A DNA stretch of 64,000 nucleotides, taken from contig JALRME010000006.1 of assembly GCA_026120035.1 (NCBI GenBank), forward strand, positions 1,364,001 through 1,428,000, in the 5' to 3' direction. The position numbers and the translations under genes were made by a program. This document shows, piece by piece, positions 55,274 to 64,000 of this stretch (positions within the stretch are counted from its first letter, which is position 1; each line of letters opens with the position of its first letter). Origin of the DNA: Coleophoma eucalyptorum (taxonomy: Eukaryota > Ascomycota > Leotiomycetes > Helotiales > Dermateaceae). The notes below the pieces were generated by a model, which was given only the letters and a program-made list of their open reading frames with translations, was not told where the DNA came from and made no database searches.

Positions 55274-56255
55274 GGAGCGGGTCCTTGTATTTTGTAAGAA
55301 ACAGCATAGACATAGGGCGTTGCAAGGAGCTGGATAAATCGATTCAGGGCGCTAATGAGACGGGTATTCGATTCCTTTACATCCTTAGCTAGCTTAATTC
55401 CAATTATAACTGAGGTCATGATGGTCAAGCCTTTTGTATCTCTATAGCGTTTGATTGCTTGTTTTAGTGCTAACTTATATAGCATTGCTTATCTCTAGAG
55501 ATAAGTCGAATAAGGCCATCGGTTCCTAGAGTAGCTAATGGTCTTGTTTAAATAGGCCTAAAGGAGTAAGCGCATGCATGCTGCGGAGATCAAATGTGTC
55601 ATGGGGCAAATTTCTTGGTATATAACAAGAATCGAAGCAAAGGTAAAAGAAAAAAGGACCAGTGGGAGCTCGGGAGGATATTTAAAAATACTGCCACATT
55701 TGATTATATTTGTGACCATGTTAGGCAATACAGATCCATGAGTTACATTCCAAGGTTCCAACTTGTTGACTGAAGGTACGCACACAACTTTGTCATCCTG
55801 GATACCGTGTCAATTCAATTGATTCTCAACATTCAATCAATAGCGGCACGGCTTTGTTGTCGGTTGTTGTGTGGAGACACATTCAACACTAGACTTGGTT
55901 AGTGGCGGCACAGCTTTGTTCTTCGGCATTGATTAGAGGCACATTCAATTAATTTGATTAATGGTGGCACGGCTTTGATCTTCTATGTCGCTTAGAGGCA
56001 CACTCACCAACCAAGTCTTATTGGAAGAAGTACGAAGTTTAAACCCCTGATCACTCACCCTATCTAAGGTAGCTATTTGGTCATTGCTTTCTTCACTTCG
56101 ATGTACCTGCTTCGGTCTTTCTGCCTACTTCTATTCAAAACCCCAACTTGAATACTTCTGCTCTTGATTATAATCATTCTTCTATAAGCTTCACATTTCC
56201 TGACGACGACTCAACGTGACACTTCACTCTCTTGTAATCGCCTCAGCTTAAGGCA
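55274..56255. promoter_or_regulatory. P450 upstream region with tandem repeats
   Basis: About 1 kb between the reductase and the P450, both on the plus strand. It carries three imperfect ~60-base tandem repeats at 55843-56010. No gene seen. Confidence 0.5.
55843..56010. repeat. Three imperfect ~60-base tandem repeats in the P450 promoter
   Basis: Units start at 55843, 55905 and 55964. Each opens with G(C/T)GGCAC(G/A)GCTTTG and carries GAG(A/G)CACA(T/C)TCA about 30 bases further on, then an AT-rich spacer. Period is 59-62 bases. They end about 245 bases before the P450 start codon, a natural place for regulator binding sites. Confidence 0.75.
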
Positions 56256-57984
56256 ATGGCAGTGGGACAGTCCATGGCAGGAGAACTTCTCCTCTCCATC
56301 TTGACTTCGGGCAATATTCTTATTATATGTGGAGTTATCGGTGCAGTGTTCCTAATCGACTTCTTACTTACACCTCGCCTTGATCCAAATGAGCCGCCGC
56401 TCCTGAAGCCCTCAATCCCTCTGATTGGACATATCATAGGTATTATTCGGCATGAAACTGATTACTATCGTATTGTTCAGTAGGTCCCGATCCTCTCTAC
56501 TTTGCTGCTACCATGTCTTTGCTGAAGTTTGAACAGAAAAAAACACCCAGTTCCTATAGCAAGCTTGCAAATGCTCTGGGGCAGGATATACACTGTCTGG
56601 GACCCACAGCTAGCTCAAGCCTCACTGCGAGCACGCACTCTGAGTTTCGAACCCTTAGTAGCCGATTTCGCGGCGAAGACCTTCGACCTAAACAAAGAGA
56701 CAGTTGCCAAGATAACTAGCAACCCGGATCTTTTCCCTAACATGATTGAGGCGATCCACACAAGCATGCAGCCTGCGCACCTGCACGCTATGAACGTTGT
56801 CGCGTTGAACTATATCTCGCGGACTCTTGATGAAGTCTCGCCTCACGATGGCTTGATCGGGACGAATCTCTATGTGTGGATAAGAAATATTATTACGTTC
56901 GCAACAGCGCAGGCACTTTTTGGGAAAGAAAATCCCTTCGAAGATAATTCGAGCCTTGTTGATGATCTTTGGTTAGTACTTAGATGCTCCTCTTTTCCCT
57001 GCTTCCACGTAGTTTCGTTAGCATCTTTGATTTACTTACACCGTTACTAGGACCTTCGAACAGAGCCTTCCAGATCTTATCACAAGGCCCTTTCCATCTG
57101 TTACTGCCCGCGAGGGATACTTTTCTCGTAGGCGACTTCAATCTGCGTTGTCCGGGTATTACACCGCTAAGCATGATATCAACGACCCAACAGCGGCACA
57201 GATGACGCGTGGGCGTGCTAATGTATTACGCCATTACGGCTTCTCAGGAGACGAGATTGCTCAGGCGGAGTTTATGCTACCTGTGGTCGCTTCGACTAAC
57301 ACGGCACCAACTATGTACTGGTTAATCTGCAACGTGTTCTCCAGACTAGCTCTTGTTGATCGACTGCGAGAGGAAGTGTCGCTTCTCTTGGAAAAGAATG
57401 GTGATGTAGTAATGGTTAATATCTCAAGGCTCGAGGCTGAGTGCCCGCTTCTAGTAAGCTGCTACCGTGAAACCATGCGGCTGCTTAATTACAATATAAG
57501 CTCAAGACGAGTCTTGGAAGACACAAAAATCAGCGACAGCAAAGGAAACTCATATATTTTGAAAAAGGGCGTCGATCTGCATATGTCTTCAGGGATCCTG
57601 CACAAGATGCAGAGTGTTTGGGGTGACGACGTGTTAGAGTTTAACCCTGAGCGCTTCCTCACAAGCAATGAGAAGACGTCTAGTCTAAGTAGTGAGGAAA
57701 AGACAAAGAAGAACGCTTATATTCCCTTTGGAGGGGGACGACATCTCTGCCCAGGACGAAATTTTGCATTTGCCGAGGTATTAGCTCTTAGTTGTGCTCT
57801 TGTAGTCGGGTTTGACCTGACGGCGATTGGTAAGGGTTTCACTCAGATGAAGGCACGACCATCTCGTCATGCAACTGCAATGGCAAAGCCAGTGAACGAT
57901 GGGGAAGGCCTTGGGTTCAAGCTTCAACAGAGGAAGGGGTGGGAGAATGTAAAATGGAGATTTGAGTCGGTCAACACTGAGTAG
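56256..57984 (+). CDS. Cytochrome P450, CYP7/CYP8-like
   Basis: Membrane-anchored haem monooxygenase of 530 residues in three exons: 56256-56479, 56537-56971 and 57051-57984. An N-terminal hydrophobic anchor (GNILIICGVIGAVFLIDFLL) is followed by the proline-rich hinge PPLLKPSIPLIGH. The I-helix reads MLPVVASTNTAPTMYW, in which the usual A-G-x-D-T is replaced by A-S-T-N-T, as in CYP7/CYP8 (sterol hydroxylase, prostacyclin synthase) enzymes. The K-helix is YRETMR (E-x-x-R), the PERF-like segment is FNPERF and the haem loop is FGGGRHLCPGRNFA with the Cys ligand. The altered I-helix suggests unusual chemistry or a bulky substrate. Neighbours are an SDR upstream and a LaeA-like methyltransferase downstream. 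Confidence 0.95.
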
Positions 57985-59032
57985 TCCTAGCGGGGTTTCG
58001 CTCCCTATGTCAGTTATTACTAGAGAGTCTGAGTCACGAAGCATAATTTGTTATTCATGTATGCAAAATGAATTCCAATCAATCTGTGTTACCATTACTT
58101 CGAGCTTAAGGAAGCTCGATGATTTATCATACAAACTACCTTACTCAACCTAAACACGCGATGCTTTCGAAGAGAAACGCCGAATTGAATGAACAATTTT
58201 TTATAGCAAAAGGCATAAATAGTACCACTGGTCTAACCAAACCTGTTAGCAAAAGCGATTTTGAACGATACCCCCGCTGCGCCCGCGGTGGTTTACATTC
58301 GCCACGGCAGATCAATGTGTACCAGGCCTGCTCTAGAGAAACCATTAGCGATGATGCACATTCTCCGACCGCCTTCGCGACCTCATCAGGTGACTCAACA
58401 GCATGTGACATGCTACAAAAGTCTGGACTTGTAAGGCGCTTTGTGGTTGCATGGCTTAGGAAGAGAAGGCCTTAGTCTTTACCTCAAATATTTATCTATT
58501 GGTCGACAGTTTTGCACGGTCTGTTGCTTTAAAGATTCAGTGGCTGATCATAGTTATGGCCAACGCTGATAATCACTTAAGCAGGAGCTAACCAGTCCAA
58601 TGTACTCGTCGCAAAGATCTTATAATTCTCTAATGCCCACGCGTTCATTCATAGAGACATAATGTCATAAAAGGGTGTGCTACAGACCTTGTAAGAGCGT
58701 GAAGCAAGAATCCACTTGGGGCCAGGCGGGATACTGTATTCATAATTAGCTAAGAAGAATTAGGCATCTTGCCCGCTCGGGCTAATTCTAGCTGCAAATT
58801 CGTTGGATGATGAAGAATCTATGGGTACTATTTAACAACAAACCTTGCAGTATCGTTACTGTAGCAAGGGTCCCCATTCATACTTGTGGGGCATAGCAAT
58901 TTTGCCGAGACAGGATAATAATGGTATGGGCAAACTCTAGAGTCCCCGGATTACTCAAACTTTTCCCATCTTTTACTTTCGGAAACCGATTTCTTGCTTT
59001 TTGTCACAGGCGTTTCCTACACACACATCGCA
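57985..59032. other. Intergenic region, 1.0 kb
   Basis: Frames at 58119-58475 (plus) and 58145-58411 (minus) overlap each other, and neither shows a domain. No gene is called. The right end is the methyltransferase promoter. Confidence 0.45.
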
Positions 59033-60255
59033 ATGGCTGCAGCAGTGGCATCTGAGGCTGTACCCGAAGCAGCGCCGGCTGCGTCATCAGAACCCCTGTC
59101 AACCCTCCCTTCAAGTATGATTGAACCGGCGGGCGAAGAAGTTGGCGATGATGAAGGAGAATTCGAGGCAACAGATGGTTACGAGAGCTCGCAGTCTGTG
59201 TCGACCTCAATCTCGTCGAGTATTTATGCACACACGTTTGAGAATGGAAGAAGATACCACATTTTCCGGGAAGGGAGATACCCCATCCCTAACGATGATG
59301 CTGAACAGAATCGTGAGGATATGAAACATGCCATGATGCTCGAAATCACCGAAGGAAAACTAGTCTTGGCGCCGATCGGTGAAAACCCTCAGAATATCAT
59401 CGATCTCGGGACGGGGACAGGTATTTGGTGTATTGATGGTCTGTCAGTTCCGTGGAGGTCAAAATATAGTGGTACTTCGACTAACGGAGGATTTGTTTAC
59501 TAGCCGGCGATAGGTACCCTAGCGCTAGTGTACTAGGCTTGGATCTTAGTCCTATCCAGCCGCTATGGGTCCCTCCAAATGTCAAGTTCTTAGTCGACGA
59601 CATGGAAGATGCATGGCTTCACACCACTCCATTTGATCTCGTCCACATGCGCGCCATTACTCCGATCTTAAAGAACCCGACGAAGGTGCTTGCCTCCTCC
59701 TTTGAGTAAGTTTTTTAAATCCTTTCATCCCTAGCCGCAGTACACTCGTATACATCCGCCTCGTCCTTTTATATTCTGATACTAAACTAATCTTTTACTA
59801 GGCACATGAAGCCAGGAGGTTGGATTGAGCTCCAGGAACCACATGTGAATGCTTACTGTGATGATGGCACCATGCCCGACGACTATCCAGTGAAGGTCTT
59901 CTACGAGCTGTTGCAGCAAGCCTTCAGGGGCTTTGGTACAGACGTGCACATTTCCGCAAATCTCGTGCCTAAGCTGAAAGCGGCCGGTTTCGTGAACATA
60001 AAGGAAGAGATTATTAAGGTACCTATCGGCACATGGGCTAAGAACAAGACTCTCCGACTGGTAGGTCTGTATTGGCGGACGGCTATCATGGATCTCCTAC
60101 CTGCCATGGCTGGTAGGCCGTTCTTGTCGCTTGGGATGTCAAAGATTGAGATCGAGGTTTTCCTGGCTTCTGTGAGAAAGGCTCTACTGGACACTAAGGT
60201 CCATTCTTATGTTAATATCCATTTTGTATATGGCCAGAAGCCTGTGAATGAGTAG
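59033..60255 (+). CDS. LaeA-like class I SAM-dependent methyltransferase
   Basis: Methyltransferase of 353 residues in three exons: 59033-59438, 59504-59705 and 59802-60255. The N-terminal 75 residues are Ala/Glu/Ser-rich and disordered. The core starts with the family's ENGRRYHIFREGRYPIPNDD and then the SAM motif IIDLGTGTGIWCID, VLGLDLSPIQP (motif II), DLVHMRAITPI and HMKPGGWIELQEP. This is the TAM/LaeA-like group typical of fungi, often near or within specialised-metabolite clusters. Substrate is unknown; some act on small molecules and some, like LaeA, act as global regulators. Starting ATG 59033 was taken because the upstream extension starts with TTG. It follows the P450 in the same direction about 1 kb on. 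Confidence 0.92.
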
Positions 60256-62340
60256 ATTCAATTCCACCTGGCAGTAGGCACAGGAGTTTTATTCCGCCAT
60301 TTTAATGTATATTTACTTGTTGGTGGCATTAGGTATCTATCGCAATTTTGTGTAACAACGGTGTAGGTGCTTTGGACACAGTAACAAGGTGTTCTGGTGA
60401 AGTACACCTGGGCTCACAGCTCCTGGATGCTAGTTTCATAAAGCGCTCCTGTCTTTTAATCAACATGCCAAGGTGCAAGTAGTTTAACTAGAATTCCGGC
60501 ACATTTGGCTGTAATATTAGAGTTGCCTATCTAAAGTAAGTTATTTGAACTTGTTAAGTCTGTCCAAGTGAAGCCATTAAGGCAGCACCTAGAGAAACCC
60601 TTGAAATTGTGCTGACAACTATTGAAAAATTTCCCTTGAATGTCAAACTGCGACTTATTTGAAAAATCTATATCACCAAAGGAGTATAAATAAGACTTAG
60701 TGGTATCAGGATATTGACAATATATCAGCCGTAAGTGGTTTCGATTCAAGGGGAGACTAATGGGAATAATACATGGCAATGCACGATACAATGCGGTTTC
60801 ACGCTAATGGATATCTTGGCTGTTTGGAAAATAGGTAGAAACCGAGGATGTTGGGATTGTTATCTTGCAAGTAGCAGATGGAAGCTTTAGGAGCTTAATA
60901 ATTCTTAGATACAGACATCATGCATACACAGACGATTTTGATACTGTAAATCGTCCCTGCCAAGCAGAGATCGGCAAAAAAGGAGCAAAAGCTTCAGGTG
61001 CTTGCCGAAATGGCATGTAACACCTTGTGGTAAAAACCACCGTGCACCTGACGGCGCCATTTTCTGGCTTTGTAGGAGTAATACTTAGGTTCTCCAAAAG
61101 AGGGCGAATTCATCATTTGTTTTTCATTATTAATAGAGGGAAAACCGTTAACTCCCCGTTCGACAGGAAAGACACAAACGAAAGCGGGTGAATAAAAGGT
61201 TGACCTATGATGTCCCTAAAATCCAAATATGCAATAACCAATACCCGCGAACAATCAATGATCGTTATCAGCATCATGTTTAGTATTATGAAAGGAGAAA
61301 CATTGTGATACATTGTAATACCAAAAATAATAAGCGCTGGGTTTGCATAAAGGGCGGTTAGATAGATGCAGTGTTTTTGTAGGGACACAAGGAAGGAGAA
61401 GGCGACTGTTATTGCATTCGTATCTGGAATGTGACCTCATGTCGGTGCTTTTCTCATCAGCTCTCAAAAAGTACTAAATATAATTGATCCACTACTCCTA
61501 ACGCTGAAGAAACATCTGTTAATGGCAATCGAGGCATAAATTCTGAAATGGAAAGAAACCATAGCAGATCGTTTTCAACGAAGTGCAGGTGGTGCCGGAT
61601 TATTCCTAGAACTATAGCCGAATAACAGTCTACCCAGTGTATGTCTGGCTCTAATTCGTTATAAACATGGCTCTAAAACAAGAGATGCGACGACTAATAT
61701 GCTTATCGAAAACGTGACGTATCTCCACAATCTTCAGGTCCTCATCACCCGTTGGTTGACAATCCTTTTCCACCCACCGATACAGAATCTGGAGTTGGAA
61801 AGGTGGAGAGGGAGACAAGAAATCAGGGGCCATGAAGCCGCTAACCACACTTGGCGTTTCACTCCAGGATTTTTGCCGACGTCTGAACCACTTGGCAGCT
61901 TGAGTGCCGCATAGCCAAGCTTTAAATTGGGAAAGTGCTCGTGTGAGCAATTGACAATCACCCCGACTTTCTGAGCGGAAGAACGCTGATTGAATAGCAG
62001 GTGTAGATTTGGCCTGGGTACCCTCTTACGCTGATCTACAACTACAGTTTCGGTTTATGGCGGCAAATATGCAGGCTGCCTCAAGTGATGCTGCGGTTGA
62101 GATCAACACAGCTAACCTCTTAAATCCACTAGGGGTCTAATATGGAGCCTCTACCAGCCCTTTATCTTTGTCTTAGTTTTATATTCCCTTCGCTACCCAT
62201 CCTCGTTGATGAGAAATATACTATACCATCTGCGGGTACAGACGTCAACTTTTCCCTATTCGTAGTATTTATAATTCGATTCTATTCACTCTTCAATATT
62301 TAATAAGAGCGGTCTGCCCTGTACGGGATAGCTTGCAGAG
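60256..62340. other. Gene-poor stretch, 2.1 kb
   Basis: Between the methyltransferase and the membrane-protein gene. Only short frames without domains. The frame at 61651-61950 (minus) overlaps frames on both strands and was not accepted. Confidence 0.5.
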
Positions 62341-63368
62341 ATGGAGCGCAGTGTGACTATCATTATCCAAGCAACAATCAAGGAACGACATCGTCAGTTC
62401 TATGAGAATCGGAAGAACCAAAGGGACAGGTCATCCCAAGCCTTGCTAAGACGGGACGATGATAAGGATAAGAAAAAGGATGACGACAAAGACAGCGACG
62501 ATGAGTCTTCCACAACCACGAAGACCACTACGTCAAGCACCCGACCACTGGCCACCGTACGTTTAGTCCACTTTAAATGATACCATAGCAGACGTATTAA
62601 CTACAATTAGAACAATGCAGGTTCCGGAGCGACTTTTTCGACTATTGTAAGTTTGGTCTAGAGTAAACGATCTTCCAGTTCTACAGATGCTCACAAAAGA
62701 ATAGACTACTTCTACGACTAAGACTCCATCAAAATCAACAAAGGTGCCTACTGCAGCTCCGGTCGCACAAAGCTCATCGGCATCTATTACCTCTACCAAC
62801 AAAATGTCCGATGCGTATATTGCTCTTACCGTTATCGCAGCTGTTGGTAAGTGGGGGTCTGCCATACATATATAACCAGCCTAGTTGAAGCTAATTGAAA
62901 TAGGTGGCTTTCTTGGTCTCGTAGCAGCAATATACGTCTTTAGAAAGAAGAGTTGCTTTTCCCGACGGTCTACCAATGATCGTCGAGCTGGAGATGCTCT
63001 CACAGACGGTCGCAAAAGTCGACTCTGGGGAGGATCATCCACTACAAAGGTATGCTTGTTTGCTTTATAGTTATAGTAATAATGTATCTGGATAACTAAC
63101 AATTTCTCTGAAGACCGAAACTGAATACGAATACCCCGTTTTTGTACCACCATCGATGCAAAAAGGAGGGATTTATGATGAAACAAGAGGGTCAGAGGAT
63201 ATAGACGATCTGGAAAAGCCTCCAATCCCTACAATGCCTCGCCAACTACCCAAAAGTCGTTGGCAAGGCGCTAGAGATTCTATTGTTACAGTATCTACTG
63301 TTGCTAAATTCAGGGATATAAAATCTTGGGCAGTAGACCAAACTAAACGGCAACAAAGATCTACGTAG
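62341..63368 (+). CDS. Single-pass membrane protein with Ser/Thr-rich outer region
   Basis: Unknown 262-residue protein in five exons: 62341-62560, 62621-62646, 62705-62846, 62904-63049 and 63114-63368; only this set of splice sites keeps one frame. Order: a charged start, a dibasic site ALLRRDDD, a Lys/Asp repeat tract (KDKKKDDDKDSDDE), a Ser/Thr-rich likely O-glycosylated stretch, one transmembrane helix (AYIALTVIAAVGGFLGLVAA) and a basic stop-transfer stretch YVFRKK. A cytosolic tail with DDLEKPPIPTMPRQLPKSRW follows. This layout resembles SKG6/Mid2-like wall-stress sensors. No signal peptide is seen at the chosen start, so either the helix acts as a signal anchor or a first exon lies upstream. 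Function not assigned. Confidence 0.72.
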
Positions 63369-64000
63369 GGTTCGGGTGATAGTGGCATACCGCATTTCAG
63401 AGTATCCATCTAGAATCTACGCGACAATGAGATGCTTAGTTTCACAAGGGAGACTTTAAAAGGAATATAAACTTAGCAATTTGATGCTGCCAGGTGTACT
63501 GTTTCTATTTTAATCAATCTTCCGATCTGAATCGAAAACTTCGAAAACCTTTAAAATATTCGCAGGAAGTCCAAGATCACGTAACCAAATCTTGAACGGT
63601 CGACAAACGTGCTTCTACTATTTATTAGTAGTTTATTGATCCTATAGAGGTTATCTATAGAAGGAACTAGTATAGTTTATAAACCCCTACCTCACCCTAC
63701 ACTGAAGAAGCCTACGGTACCGCCCAGAGGCAATGGGACGTAACACTCCCTTCCTCTGACACAAGAACGTTTGATAGCACATGACCGCTAGTTCAATAAC
63801 CCCAAAGAGCTCCGGCGAGTGTAGCCTCGTGGTCGTCCAAGTAGGAAACTCGGAGCTGCTGGTTTGAAATTTAGAGAGCTCTGCTTTAATTAGTAACTTG
63901 TGGCTCACAATTGGGAGCCAACCCTGCTGGGCGCTACTCCTAAAGAGTAGTAGTATTATGACTTTTTTATAGAGTAGATTTGTGTCGAAATACGCCTTCT
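63369..64000. other. Right end of the window
   Basis: About 0.6 kb without a convincing gene. It contains an AT-rich patch with paired TATAGAGGTTATCTATAG words near 63640-63660. Confidence 0.45.

Noticed and set aside
58119..58475. Open frame of 118 codons after the P450
   Set aside because: It overlaps an equally long frame on the other strand, has no domain and no splice context.
61651..61950. 99-codon minus-strand frame
   Set aside because: Frames on both strands overlap it and nothing in it resembles a known domain.
1..64000. CRISPR arrays, rRNA, bacterial-style operons
   Set aside because: None seen. The introns and gene families are fungal, and no regularly spaced short repeats with unique spacers occur.

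Overview
The window reads as nuclear DNA of a filamentous ascomycete (Pezizomycotina; a Leotiomycetes-type saprotroph or plant associate would fit, but this is inference). The genes have many short GT-AG introns of about 45-190 bases, there are four Zn2Cys6 (C6) regulators, two RTA1-like membrane proteins, two MFS permeases, secreted plant-cell-wall enzymes and a Ty3/Gypsy-type LTR retrotransposon. Exon models below were built by eye. Except for the mitochondrial carrier, whose first exon is unresolved, each coding model closes in one reading frame.

Left part (1-18.1 kb). A mitochondrial tricarboxylate-type carrier (minus), a NIT4/NirA-like C6 regulator (plus) and a PrpF-family carboxylate isomerase (plus) lie side by side. 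This recalls the carrier-isomerase-regulator logic of fungal itaconate/aconitate loci. Next comes a DUF1593/Sde182-type secreted nucleoside-hydrolase-like gene split by a 9,681-base LTR retrotransposon. The element has two 223-base LTRs that look identical and a GTAT target duplication. Removing it and one GTAT restores an open frame, so the insertion is recent and the host gene is broken. The element has a large Gag-protease frame, a pol frame offset by -1, and one in-frame TAG between reverse transcriptase and RNase H.

Middle part (18-40 kb). After a 2.1 kb gene-free stretch come an RTA1-like gene, a second C6 regulator and a 169-residue protein of unknown function. A possible small cluster follows: an IPNS-like 2-oxoglutarate/Fe(II) oxygenase, a divergently transcribed DAL5/allantoate-type permease and a third C6 regulator. 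A secreted cysteine-rich (PAN-like) protein and a DHA1-type MFS transporter complete this part.

Right part (40-64 kb). A GH78 alpha-L-rhamnosidase, a second RTA1-like gene, a short UPC2-type C6 regulator and two convergent tannase/feruloyl-esterase genes form a region suited to breaking down plant phenolic glycosides and esters. Then come an Ayr1-like short-chain reductase, a CYP7/CYP8-like P450 whose promoter carries three ~60-base tandem repeats, and a LaeA-like methyltransferase, which could form a small specialised-metabolism group. A single-pass membrane protein with a Ser/Thr-rich outer region closes the window. No CRISPR array, rRNA or convincing tRNA was seen.
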